The notes below the pieces were generated by a model. The model was not told the origin of the DNA. It worked only from the letters and a program-made list of their open reading frames with translations, and ran no database searches. A stretch of 15,074 bases of DNA. It comes from Lachnospiraceae bacterium UBA6452 (GTDB taxonomy: Bacteria > Bacillota > Clostridia > Lachnospirales > Lachnospiraceae). Below are positions 7,424 through 15,074 of the stretch, piece by piece. The DNA is taken from contig DJNY01000107.1 of the NCBI GenBank assembly GCA_002441865.1, positions 752-15,825 on the forward strand. Direction: 5' to 3'. Made by a program: the position numbers and the translations under genes. Every line of letters starts with the position of its first letter. Within the stretch, counting starts at the first letter, position 1.

Positions 7424-8302
7424 ATGAAGGGTATTATTCTGGCAGGTGGATCCGGTACACGCCTTTATCCACTGACAAAAGCAATTTCCAAACAGATCAT
7501 GCCGGTATATGACAAGCCGATGATCTATTATCCGTTATCGACACTGATGCTGGCAGGTATCCGTGAGGTGCTGATCATTTCCACACCGCGTGATCTGCCT
7601 GTCTTTAAAGAATTATTTGGCAGCGGAGAGCAGCTTGGCATGCAGTTTTCCTATGCTGTGCAGGAACAGCCGAGGGGACTGGCAGATGCTTTTATCATTG
7701 GCGCTGATTTTATCGGCGACGACAGTGTCGCACTCGTACTTGGTGATAACATTTTCTATGGACAGAGCTTTTCCCGCGTGCTCAGAAATGTTTCCGAGCG
7801 TGTACAAAAGGAGAAGGGTGCTACGATCTTCGGTTATTATGTCAGAGATCCGAGAGAATACGGCGTTGTAGAATTTGATGAAAACGGCAAGGCACTTTCC
7901 ATCGAGGAAAAACCGGAGCATCCAAAGAGCAATTATGCGGTTCCGGGTCTTTATTTCTATGATAATGACGTTGTGGAGATCGCGGCAAATGTAAAACCTT
8001 CTGCCCGTGGAGAAATTGAGATCACAAGCATCAATAATGAATACCTTTCCCGTGGAACTCTTCAGGTAGAAACACTGGGGCGCGGTTTTGCATGGCTGGA
8101 TACGGGAAATCACGATTCTCTTTTAGATGCGGCTGATTTTGTGGCGGCGTTCCAGAAAAGACAGGGACTCTATATTTCCTGTATTGAAGAGATTGCTTAT
8201 AAACGCGGATTTATTGATAAAGAGCAGCTGCTTGCCCTGGCACAGCCGCTGATGAAAACAAATTACGGAAAATATTTGGTAGAGGTTGCAAATGGACTCT
8301 AA
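7424..8302 (+). CDS. rfbA: Glucose-1-phosphate thymidylyltransferase
   Basis: 292 residues, typical of RmlA/RfbA. It joins glucose-1-phosphate and dTTP into dTDP-glucose in the cytoplasm, the substrate of the preceding rfbB product. Seen: the nucleotide-binding signature [14 protein letters not shown] (residues 6-19), [17 protein letters not shown], the metal-site motif LGDN with Asp108, [28 protein letters not shown], and WLDTGNH. AGGAG lies 8 bases before ATG 7424, and the gap to rfbB is only 3 bases. Its last 11 bases overlap the start of the lysozyme gene. rfbC and rfbD are not next to it, so the final sugar cannot be fixed from this window; dTDP-rhamnose is the usual product. Confidence 0.97.
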   Translation: MKGIILAGGSGTRLYPLTKAISKQIMPVYDKPMIYYPLSTLMLAGIREVLIISTPRDLPVFKELFGSGEQLGMQFSYAVQEQPRGLADAFIIGADFIGDDSVALVLGDNIFYGQSFSRVLRNVSERVQKEKGATIFGYYVRDPREYGVVEFDENGKALSIEEKPEHPKSNYAVPGLYFYDNDVVEIAANVKPSARGEIEITSINNEYLSRGTLQVETLGRGFAWLDTGNHDSLLDAADFVAAFQKRQGLYISCIEEIAYKRGFIDKEQLLALAQPLMKTNYGKYLVEVANGL

Positions 8303-9554
8303 ACTGAAAGCGCAGGTGATAGCCTGCGTTTCCGTTATCGTACTGCTTATTCTCGGTACGGTATATCTCATCAATCAGGATAAACCTGCAGCTGCAGGCA
8401 CGCAGGTGGCAGAGACGAGTCAGGAGAGCGCAGAAGCGCAGACAGGTATTTATGCGCAGTATCAGCTGAGACCTGACAGGGATCCGACAGCCTTTCTGCA
8501 GGATCCGGACTTCTTTGATGTGGAGCCGGAGGAGGCAGACCAGTCAAAAGTGCTGTCCCTGCAGGCTTCCAGTACACAGAAGGATCTTCGTATTTTTGTG
8601 GTGGATGGCAACGGAAATCCGGTCAGCGGTCAGCAGTTTACGTTCCGGATCACAAAGGAAGGTGCCCAGACGCAGACATATGAGGATGAAGATCAGGATG
8701 GAATGCTGTATCTGACAGATCTTGCTGCAGGTGAGTATGCGGTTTCCTTAAATCCGGTGGATGGTTATGCAGTACCTGACACAGCACTTTCAGCTTCTGT
8801 CAGTGATTCTGTTTCGTATACGGTGCTGCAGGATATCTCTTTTCTTGTAAAGACTGAAGATGAGGTAGATCCGACGGTGGAAGATACCGGTGTCCGGGAA
8901 GCGGAGGAAGATGCGGACGGAACGGAAACGAATGTCAGACTGGCAGACGGAGCGTCTGTATTCGGGATTGACGTTTCAAAATGGAATAAGGAGATCGACT
9001 GGCAGAAGGTAAAGGCAGCAGGTGTGGAATATGCCATCATCCGCTGTGGATATCGCGGTGCAAGCACAGGTGCGCTGGTGGAAGACCCTTATTTTGAAAA
9101 AAATATCAAAAATGCAACAGAAGCAGGTGTCCGTGTCGGTGTCTATTTCTTTACACAGGCAACAACACCGGTGGAAGCAGTGGAAGAAGCCAGTATGGTT
9201 CTGATGCTGTGCAACCAGTATAAAATATCATTCCCGCTTTATATCGATACAGAAGGAGCGGGCGGAAACGGAAGGGCAGACGGTCTTGATGTGGAAACAA
9301 GAACCGCTGTCTGTACTGCGTTTTGTGAAACAATCGAAAATGCCGGCTATACGGCAGGGGTTTACGCAAGTAAAAACTGGCTGGTCAAAAAGCTTGATGC
9401 ACAGAAGCTGGCACCGTATTCTGTCTGGCTGGCGCAGTATTCCGGCAAACCGTCCTATCAGGGGGCGTATGATATGTGGCAGTATACCTCAGCCGGGACG
9501 ATTGACGGCATTTCCACACTGGTCGATTTTAACGTAAGTTATATGGATTATTAA
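8292..9554 (+). CDS. Membrane-anchored GH25 lysozyme with a CnaB/SpaA-like domain
   Basis: 420 residues from ATG 8292, preceded at 6 bases by AGAGG. An in-frame TTG at 8286 is less likely. Residues about 8-27 are a hydrophobic anchor with no clear cleavage site. A Gln/Glu/Ala-rich stretch follows, then a beta-sandwich of CnaB/SpaA type (about 98-190; [15 protein letters not shown] and [13 protein letters not shown] are typical), an acidic linker (about 190-220), and a GH25 catalytic domain (about 223-420). GH25 evidence: FGIDVSKWN with Asp227, [14 protein letters not shown], the catalytic pair in YIDTEG (Asp319, Glu321), and the ending [11 protein letters not shown]...DFNVSY. GH25 enzymes cut the MurNAc-GlcNAc bond of peptidoglycan. 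The gene overlaps rfbA by 11 bases, so its translation is probably coupled to deoxysugar synthesis. Anchoring suggests local wall remodelling where the glycan is attached rather than lysis; that role is inferred. Confidence 0.92.
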   Translation: MDSKLKAQVIACVSVIVLLILGTVYLINQDKPAAAGTQVAETSQESAEAQTGIYAQYQLRPDRDPTAFLQDPDFFDVEPEEADQSKVLSLQASSTQKDLRIFVVDGNGNPVSGQQFTFRITKEGAQTQTYEDEDQDGMLYLTDLAAGEYAVSLNPVDGYAVPDTALSASVSDSVSYTVLQDISFLVKTEDEVDPTVEDTGVREAEEDADGTETNVRLADGASVFGIDVSKWNKEIDWQKVKAAGVEYAIIRCGYRGASTGALVEDPYFEKNIKNATEAGVRVGVYFFTQATTPVEAVEEASMVLMLCNQYKISFPLYIDTEGAGGNGRADGLDVETRTAVCTAFCETIENAGYTAGVYASKNWLVKKLDAQKLAPYSVWLAQYSGKPSYQGAYDMWQYTSAGTIDGISTLVDFNVSYMDY

Positions 9555-9570
9555 GGAGCAGACATCATAC

Positions 9571-11268
9571 ATGAAGAAAAACAGAGTGTGGGCAGGAGTC
9601 TTGTTTGCAGTTTGCATACTCCTGTCACTGATCGGAATATGGAAGAGTGTATATGTGAGTGCGGATATTGATGAATCCTATGCATTTACCATGGCGGCTC
9701 GGATCGCCGGTGGTGAGCGGATGTTCATTGATCTTTGGGAACCGCATCAGATGTCGGCTTTTTTGTATGCCCCTCTTGTATGGATCTATAAGAGCATCGC
9801 CGGGAATCTGGATGGTGCTCTTGTTTTTATGCGCTTTACGGGCGTACTTGTGCAGGCACTTCTTTCAGTCTGGTGCTACTGTGTCCTGCGCCGGTATCAG
9901 CCGTTTCTGGCAGGAATCTGCGCGATACTGTATCTGAATTTTACACCGAAGCATATCCAGTCGCCGGAATTTACCAGCATTTATTACTGGATGACAATGG
10001 CACTCATTCTCTGTGTGCTCAGCTATATGCAACAAAAGAAAAAACGATATCTTATCCTGGCAGGACTTTTTATGAGCATGGCGGTTTTATGCTATCCGAC
10101 CGCACTGCTTTTGTTTCTCTACCTGCAGGTGTTATTTTTTGTATATGCAAAGGAAAACCGGAAAGAAAGCTTTCTGTTTGCCCTGACCTGTTTTCTGGCG
10201 TGTGTGTGTTTCCTGCTGTACATCTGCATACGTGGCGGCGGTATCACTCCGGTTCTGCAGAATATTCCGAATGTCTTAAGCGATGCTTCCCATAAGCAGT
10301 CACTTCTGGCAATGGGAAAAGATCATCTGCTGCACCTTGTGCAGATGCTGTATGTGACAGCGGGTTTTATCGTGCTTTGTCAGGTGGGCAGACCTGTGCT
10401 GGATCAAAAGAAAACACATGCATCCGTTTTTATGGGAATATTGCTTTTGCTGCAGACAGTCTGGATGGTGATCCAGTTCCATACGATACGGAATGTGAAT
10501 TTTATGATCGTCTATCCGGTCATCTGCCAGTTGTTTGTGATCGGCTGGTATGCCTATGCGGCATTTGATAAAACAGAAAAGGACAGACAACTTTTTTATG
10601 GTGGTGTATTGCTTTCGGCAGCAGCACTTCTGGCTGTTCTGACGACTTCCAATCTGTCGGCGGAATACTCTGTCAGCTTTCTGCTGCCCGGCGTTCTGGC
10701 AGGGCTTCTTCTGATCGGCAGAGTGATCGGAACAGGGGGGAATCGGCAAAAGGCATATCTGGCATATGCAGTGCTGCTGGCTGTTTTGCTGGTGCAGCTG
10801 TTTGCGGCGCGTATCCTGCTTGTCCGTTTTACTTCCACGCAGCGGAAAACGATTTTCGACACATATGAAAAAACGGAAAAAGGTGTTCTTTCGGGCATCT
10901 ATCTGGGCGAGTTTGATTATACGCAATATGAGGCAAAATATGATGCACTACAGAAGTATGTGGGAAAAGAAGACAGGCTGTTGTATATAGGCTGTGATAT
11001 GTTTTTGTACAGTACATTGGAAAAGGGACAGATCGCGACCGGCAATACAATCTCCACGCCTGCATTTTCCGATCAGCTCATGACATACTACGGACTGTAT
11101 CCTGATAAAATGCCGACGGTGCTCTTCGTTGACCGGGAATACGGCGCGGATTTTTCAGTATTGCTGGAGGAACAGCCGCTGAAAGGATTTGTGGAGACCT
11201 GCTTTGATACCACATCACCTGTGACGGACGGTCCTCTGACCGTTTACTTTGCAAAGGACAGAAAATAG
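9571..11268 (+). CDS. Polytopic GT-C-like membrane glycosyltransferase, single chain
   Basis: 565 residues; AAGGAG (9553-9558) lies 12 bases before ATG 9571, slightly long, but no better start is in frame. The first helix (about 7-28) is followed by a short outer loop with SADIDESYAF, where Asp34-Glu35 stands in the place of the catalytic acidic pair of GT-C enzymes such as the GT39/ArnT group. About ten further hydrophobic helices reach residue 420, then a soluble extracytoplasmic C-terminal domain (about 423-565) with alternating hydrophobic strands (RLLYIG, TVLFVD) and a final strand LTVYFAKDRK. This layout matches PMT/ArnT-like enzymes, which transfer sugars from polyprenyl-phosphate on the outer membrane face. 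No closer subfamily recognised. It starts 16 bases after the lysozyme gene, in the same operon. Confidence 0.7.
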   Translation: MKKNRVWAGVLFAVCILLSLIGIWKSVYVSADIDESYAFTMAARIAGGERMFIDLWEPHQMSAFLYAPLVWIYKSIAGNLDGALVFMRFTGVLVQALLSVWCYCVLRRYQPFLAGICAILYLNFTPKHIQSPEFTSIYYWMTMALILCVLSYMQQKKKRYLILAGLFMSMAVLCYPTALLLFLYLQVLFFVYAKENRKESFLFALTCFLACVCFLLYICIRGGGITPVLQNIPNVLSDASHKQSLLAMGKDHLLHLVQMLYVTAGFIVLCQVGRPVLDQKKTHASVFMGILLLLQTVWMVIQFHTIRNVNFMIVYPVICQLFVIGWYAYAAFDKTEKDRQLFYGGVLLSAAALLAVLTTSNLSAEYSVSFLLPGVLAGLLLIGRVIGTGGNRQKAYLAYAVLLAVLLVQLFAARILLVRFTSTQRKTIFDTYEKTEKGVLSGIYLGEFDYTQYEAKYDALQKYVGKEDRLLYIGCDMFLYSTLEKGQIATGNTISTPAFSDQLMTYYGLYPDKMPTVLFVDREYGADFSVLLEEQPLKGFVETCFDTTSPVTDGPLTVYFAKDRK

Positions 11269-11271
11269 GAG
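11267..11271 (+). promoter_or_regulatory. Ribosome binding site deciding the start at 11279
   Basis: AGGAG overlaps the TAG of the preceding gene and lies 7 bases before ATG 11279. A longer reading from 11249 would begin inside the upstream gene without a ribosome site. Confidence 0.65.
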
Positions 11272-11278
11272 AGAAGAT

Positions 11279-12265
11279 ATGGGAAACTGGCTGATCCTGC
11301 CATTTTTATTACTGCTTTGTTTCCTGACGGGAAACGTGCTGCAGTATATTACAAAAGAAGAAAAAGAAAACAGGCATCTGCATCCGGTACTTCTGGGCGC
11401 GGTTTTCTGGATGTGCTGCTCTGGCGGCGGTTTATTGCTGCAGAGCTTTGATGTGATCTGCCGGCTGTTTATGGGCATGACACTTGGCATCACGGGAATC
11501 GGTATCCTGCTTTTTCTGCTGCCTTCTTACCGGCGTTTTACCGCAGAGCAGTTTACATGGAGAGAGAAAGGCGGAAAGCAGGTTTTTCTTCTGCTCATTG
11601 CATTTCTGGCAATCTGCATTTCCTATTACCTGAAAGGGTTTACGCTGGAATCTTATTATGATACGCCGGAGCGGGTACAGACGATCCTTTTTACGGGGCG
11701 GCTTTCCGGTGTTAATGCGCTGACCGGTGCTGCAGATGATCTGCCGCTGCGCGGCTATGTGCTTCCGGTTTTGTATGCCTGCCTGTGCAGAGCGTTTTCT
11801 CTGTCGCCCGCACAGCTTTTATTACAGTATCTGCCGCCGTTTTTACTGCTTCTGATCTTTCTGGCAATGGCTGCATTGTTTACTGTCCTGCCTGTGAAAA
11901 AAGAAAATCTGCCGGTTTATCTGCTGTTTTTTGCACTTGCAACGATCTGTGGGGCAAGTGCGTATATGAATACAAGTTATGGTGTTTTATTTGCCGTATA
12001 TGAGGGAAGCGTGCTCTCGGATTATCTGGTGCTCTGTCTGCTGCCGGTTTTTGTATACGGAACCGGAAAGACGGGGAAACAGAAAGGAATAGCAGGTGTG
12101 ATGCTTCTGCTTCTTCTGTTGCTTTCCTATCTGCTGGGAGGCAGGGAAAGCCTTCTTGTCAGTGTGGCGGCACTTCTGCTTCTTTTTCTTGTGCGGATCT
12201 TTCTTTTCCTGTCTGACCGCGTAGCTGCAGGCAGGAAAAAGGATGGGAAAGGAGGGGACGCCTGA
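11279..12265 (+). CDS. Polytopic membrane protein, divergent GT-C/DUF6077-like first subunit
   Basis: 328 residues from ATG 11279. About nine or ten hydrophobic helices with short loops and a basic C-terminal tail (GRKKDGKGG). A loop after the fourth helix reads ESYYDTPERVQ with a single Asp128 at the place where the downstream homologue-like protein (13102) has two adjacent aspartates. A second loop reads YGVLFAVYEGS (Tyr241-Glu-Gly243), where that protein has WQGK. The order of helices and these two loops is shared, but overall identity seems low. The next gene starts within the stop codon (TGATG), so the two proteins are probably made together and act together. No confident family name; DUF6077-like is a suggestion from layout. 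It could be a divergent or catalytically inactive partner of the pair. Confidence 0.6.
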   Translation: MGNWLILPFLLLLCFLTGNVLQYITKEEKENRHLHPVLLGAVFWMCCSGGGLLLQSFDVICRLFMGMTLGITGIGILLFLLPSYRRFTAEQFTWREKGGKQVFLLLIAFLAICISYYLKGFTLESYYDTPERVQTILFTGRLSGVNALTGAADDLPLRGYVLPVLYACLCRAFSLSPAQLLLQYLPPFLLLLIFLAMAALFTVLPVKKENLPVYLLFFALATICGASAYMNTSYGVLFAVYEGSVLSDYLVLCLLPVFVYGTGKTGKQKGIAGVMLLLLLLLSYLLGGRESLLVSVAALLLLFLVRIFLFLSDRVAAGRKKDGKGGDA

Positions 12266-13089
12266 TGGATATCATGCTGTATTTTATGAAGCTGGAAGAC
12301 AAGTACTGGGGACTGTTTCTGGCTGCATTGTTTCTGCTGTATATCTTTCTGTTCATACAGAAAAAACAGGAGGACGGCAGATGGCTTGTGCTATATGGGT
12401 TTCTGGCTTATCTTGTTTTTATCTGTCCGCTGACATACCGGCTGTTTGCAGGCTATGGTGGTATGGAGGAAACCTACTATAAGGTCAGTCATATCGAGCT
12501 TGTCGTTCCGGTTCTTTGTCTGGCGGCGACGCTTGCATGGCAGAAGATCAGAGGATACAGAAAAAAAATCCTGCCGCTGTTTGAACTGGGGATGGTACTT
12601 CTGTTTATATTTTCTGGCACACTTGTCTATACGCAGGCGGGCAGCAGGATGCCTGTGCAGGGCTGCTACCGGGAGCAGGAAAAAGAAGCATATGACCTGA
12701 TGCTGGAAGATGCCGGGGAGGCGGACGCTGTCACCTTCTGGGGACCGTCGGAGCTGATGGCAAAGAGCCGGATCTACAGTGGCAGGCTGCAGCCGATCTA
12801 CGGAAAAGATATTGAAGCTTCCCCTGATACCTACAGCGGGCAGCTGCAGACGCTGTATCAGGGATACAGTTCTTATGAGGCAAAGGACAGTCTGCTCATC
12901 AACAAGGATGAACAGCTTGGCGCGATCGCAAACTGTCTGCATTTGTATCCGCAGATCGATTGCAGATATGTGGTGGTGTATGATCCGAAGCAGCAGGGAA
13001 CGGATTTTGATGCGGAAGAGATTTTTACCTCCCTCGGTTATCGTTTTGTGGGCCGGACCGGGGAACTGATGATATTTTCTTTGCAATAA
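12265..13089 (+). CDS. Membrane protein with N-terminal TM segments and soluble C-terminal domain, second subunit of pair 1
   Basis: 274 residues. The ATG overlaps the preceding TGA by one base and GGAGG (12251-12255) lies 9 bases upstream. Four hydrophobic helices occupy about residues 14-31, 40-61, 75-92 and 103-121. Between helices two and three are Cys54-Pro55 and then an aromatic stretch YYKVSHIELVVP (71-82), parallel to NP and YERFFWLLLSP in the gene at 14209. The remaining 150 residues are soluble and probably outside the cell: ADAVTFWGPSELM, then YVVVYDP and a final strand pair FVGRTGELMIFSL, like the C-terminal domain of the protein at 9571. The chain looks like the back half of a GT-C-type enzyme encoded as its own gene. 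No database name is claimed. Confidence 0.6.
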   Translation: MDIMLYFMKLEDKYWGLFLAALFLLYIFLFIQKKQEDGRWLVLYGFLAYLVFICPLTYRLFAGYGGMEETYYKVSHIELVVPVLCLAATLAWQKIRGYRKKILPLFELGMVLLFIFSGTLVYTQAGSRMPVQGCYREQEKEAYDLMLEDAGEADAVTFWGPSELMAKSRIYSGRLQPIYGKDIEASPDTYSGQLQTLYQGYSSYEAKDSLLINKDEQLGAIANCLHLYPQIDCRYVVVYDPKQQGTDFDAEEIFTSLGYRFVGRTGELMIFSLQ

Positions 13090-13101
13090 GAGGACGAGAA
13101 C

Positions 13102-14178
13102 ATGATCGTGATACAATTTTTACTTTGTTTTTGTTATATGTGCGTGATCCCCTATCTGATCGGCTGTCTGTTTGTGGACGGACAGAAGGACGTGGGGAAT
13201 GTGACCGTACTCCGCATGGCGGCAGGGCTTATGATATCGTATGCTGTATATGAAATACTGGAAGTCGGTTTCCAGCTGAAAAACGGAAGCTTCCGGCTTT
13301 TGAGCCTGCTCTTTTTACTGGTATCCGTTCTGCTGGCATTTGCCGGCGTACTGCGCGTTTCTTATCGCAGGCTTGGCATACGGAAAACAGTGGAGAAAAA
13401 AAGAACGGAGCGCAAAAATATCGATCCGTTTTTCGTGATCGGCATTTTACTGATCGCTGTACAGATCTTTGCCATTTTGTGGATGGCAACACCGGATAAG
13501 GACGATGCGTTTTATTCCGGACTTTCCTCCATGAGCCTGAGCTATGATTATGTGCTGCAGAAGGACGCATATAACGGGCCGATGACCAGTGCGATCTCAA
13601 ACCGCTATATTCTTTCGGCACTTCCGATCTATCAGGCGACGCTTTCTCTTCTGTCGGACGGTCTGCATCATCTGGTCATCACCCATAATCTGTTCCCGCT
13701 GTTTTATATGCCGCTTGCATACGGACTGTATTACCAGCTCGGAAAAAGAATGTTGCAGCAGGAAGGAAAACAGCAGGCAGGCGGTAAGTTTCTATGCTGC
13801 CTTGCCCTGCTTCATATGATAGGAAACTACTATGTGTTCAGCCCGGAGAATTTCCTTGTCACACGTATCTGGCAGGGAAAGGGAATGTTTGTGGCACTTG
13901 GCGTCCCTTATATCTGGTTCTTTGGTTATCTGGCACTGGAAACGGTTTATGAAAAACAGCTTTATACGCGCAGAGAACGGCTGAGCTGCTGGATCCTGCT
14001 GGCAGCGGGGATGCTTGCCTGCAGTTTTATGGGAGAAACAGGGTTGTATCTGGCGCCGTTCCTGTTTGGGTGTCTGGTGCTTGCCATGTCGATCATATAC
14101 AGAAAATGGCAGGGGATCCTGCCTGCTGTGCTGTGCTGCCTGCCTGAAGCGGCACTTGCGGTATTGTATCTCTTTTAG
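13102..14178 (+). CDS. DUF6077-like polytopic membrane protein, probable GT-C first subunit of pair 2
   Basis: 358 residues; AGAGGA lies 7 bases before ATG 13102 and the gap to the previous stop is 12 bases. About nine hydrophobic helices. After the helix at about 112-130 comes TPDKDDAFYSG, with adjacent Asp134-Asp135 followed by aromatic residues, the pattern expected of a GT-C acidic motif in an outer loop. Later, LVTRIWQGKGMF holds Trp257-Gln-Gly-Lys260; I recall a similar WQGK stretch in DUF6077 proteins, but this was not searched. The protein ends abruptly within a hydrophobic segment (VLYLF) at a TAG, without a soluble domain. The next gene, 30 bases on with its own ribosome site, supplies more helices and such a domain. 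A former single gene split in two is possible. Confidence 0.62.
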   Translation: MIVIQFLLCFCYMCVIPYLIGCLFVDGQKDVGNVTVLRMAAGLMISYAVYEILEVGFQLKNGSFRLLSLLFLLVSVLLAFAGVLRVSYRRLGIRKTVEKKRTERKNIDPFFVIGILLIAVQIFAILWMATPDKDDAFYSGLSSMSLSYDYVLQKDAYNGPMTSAISNRYILSALPIYQATLSLLSDGLHHLVITHNLFPLFYMPLAYGLYYQLGKRMLQQEGKQQAGGKFLCCLALLHMIGNYYVFSPENFLVTRIWQGKGMFVALGVPYIWFFGYLALETVYEKQLYTRRERLSCWILLAAGMLACSFMGETGLYLAPFLFGCLVLAMSIIYRKWQGILPAVLCCLPEAALAVLYLF

Positions 14179-14208
14179 CAGGAAAGAATCACCGGAAAGG
14201 ATAAGGTT

Positions 14209-15074
14209 ATGACAGCAATACAGCTTCTGACAGATTTAAAAGAAAAAACAGATGTATATTTCGGACTGGGATCTATCGGCATTTTATTTTTGTGTGCCTT
14301 TTTATTCTGGTGCGTTTATAAAGAAAAAAGCCGCATGATGAAGGTGTATGTCTGGTATCTTGGCATTGCCTGCGTCCTCATGCTGAATCCACTGTCCTTG
14401 TACATCATAGATAAGACGGGAAATATGGATGTCTATGAACGGTTTTTCTGGCTGCTGCTTTCCCCGGTTATGGTGGCGCTGACCGCATCTGTTCTGATGC
14501 AGCATTCCGGAAAGCTGATCCTGCCCTGCCTGATCCTGCTTCTTTTGTGCGGTAACAGTGTTTTTACGACAACAGAATATAAAGCGGCGGAAAATATAGA
14601 AAAGATCAGTCAGGATGCGGTCGAAGTCAGTGATATCATCATGCGCGACTTTGAGGGACTTCCAGCAGATGCCAAGATAGAGCCGAACAGACAGGGCGTG
14701 GAATTTCCGCGGGCACTTGTGACAGAGCCGCTGGCAGAAGATATCCGTATGTACAATGCCAATATAGAGCTTTGGTATGTCCGGAAAGAATTTGGTAATT
14801 ATAACAAGAAGAAATGGAATGAGATTGCCTCTCTTCTGACAATGGATGAGAGCGAGATCCCGGTAAAAACAGTCATAAAGGGTATGCGGAAAAGACGGTT
14901 CAGCTATCTGGTGCTCGGAAGCTGGCAGGAGCTGACCGGTGACATCAATGCCTATGATATCCGGCTGATCGGACAGACAGAAAACTACCGTGTATATAAA
15001 TATGATCTGCCGCCGAGATATACGGTCACGCAGTATCAGGATCCGGAAGGCTATCAGTGTATGAGTTATACGAT
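14209..15074 (+). CDS. Membrane protein with soluble C-terminal domain, second subunit of pair 2 (3' end beyond window)
   Basis: Starts at ATG 14209 with AAAGGA (14196-14201) 7 bases upstream; the frame stays open for 288 codons to the last base, so the end is missing. Hydrophobic helices at about 16-37, 44-67, 79-97 and 101-119 are followed by a soluble region from about 122. Key residues: Asn60-Pro61 at the end of helix two and YERFFWLLLSP (76-86) leading into helix three. The protein at 12265 has Cys54-Pro55 and YYKVSHIELVVP (71-82) at nearly the same spacing, and ends with FVGRTGELMIFSL where this one reads LIGQTENYRVYKYD. The two are therefore probable paralogues. After that strand this protein continues for at least 20 more residues, so it is longer. 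Probably acts with the product of 13102. Confidence 0.68.
   Translation, partial: MTAIQLLTDLKEKTDVYFGLGSIGILFLCAFLFWCVYKEKSRMMKVYVWYLGIACVLMLNPLSLYIIDKTGNMDVYERFFWLLLSPVMVALTASVLMQHSGKLILPCLILLLLCGNSVFTTTEYKAAENIEKISQDAVEVSDIIMRDFEGLPADAKIEPNRQGVEFPRALVTEPLAEDIRMYNANIELWYVRKEFGNYNKKKWNEIASLLTMDESEIPVKTVIKGMRKRRFSYLVLGSWQELTGDINAYDIRLIGQTENYRVYKYDLPPRYTVTQYQDPEGYQCMSYT

Noticed and set aside
10300..10926. Minus-strand open frame of 208 codons opposite the 9571 gene
   Set aside because: The Cys/Gln/Lys/His-rich translation shows no motif, and the plus strand codes a clear polytopic membrane protein here.
12391..13116. Long minus-strand open frame (241 codons) opposite the gene at 12265
   Set aside because: It is antisense to a coupled membrane-protein gene, with composition typical of a shadow frame (many Gln, Arg, His) and no domain.

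Overview
The window looks like a cell-surface polysaccharide and cell-wall locus from a Gram-positive Clostridia-type bacterium, most likely of the Lachnospiraceae. The evidence is indirect: strong AGGAGG-type ribosome sites in front of almost every gene, tight co-directional packing, balanced base composition, and several families common in gut Lachnospiraceae (a C1 peptidase with a lectin-like region, DUF6077-like membrane proteins, and a short zinc-ribbon protein whose start has a familiar Tyr-Val-His-Tyr-Cys pattern). The species cannot be named from the sequence alone. I saw no mobile element, tRNA, rRNA or CRISPR array.

Left block (1-5989, plus strand). It starts inside an AlgI/DltB-like MBOAT O-acyltransferase. 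An AlgJ/DltD-like SGNH protein follows, then a secreted papain-family (C1) cysteine peptidase with Big2 and Fn3-like C-terminal repeats, then an O-antigen ligase/polymerase-like membrane protein. Gaps between these genes are 10-60 bases, so they are probably one operon. The first two genes form the classic pair for acylating an extracytoplasmic polymer. The fourth probably joins or transfers polysaccharide units.

Middle (5934-6337). One small minus-strand gene for a 69-residue four-cysteine zinc-ribbon protein overlaps the 3' end of the ligase-like gene. It has its own plausible promoter and ribosome site. The rest of the gap carries the likely promoter of the right-hand operon, with an imperfect A/T-rich palindrome over its -35 box.

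Right block (6338-15074, plus strand). rfbB and rfbA make dTDP-4-keto-6-deoxyglucose from glucose-1-phosphate. rfbC and rfbD are not in the window. A membrane-anchored GH25 lysozyme overlaps the end of rfbA. Then come five polytopic membrane-protein genes: one single-chain GT-C-like protein (565 aa), then two consecutive gene pairs. In each pair a multi-TM first protein is followed by a second protein with a few TM segments and a soluble C-terminal domain. The second members of the two pairs (12265 and 14209) look like paralogues, and each pair together has about the size and layout of the single-chain protein. My reading is a tandemly duplicated, two-subunit GT-C-type glycosyltransferase module, possibly adding sugars to the surface polymer. 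The last gene runs off the end of the window.
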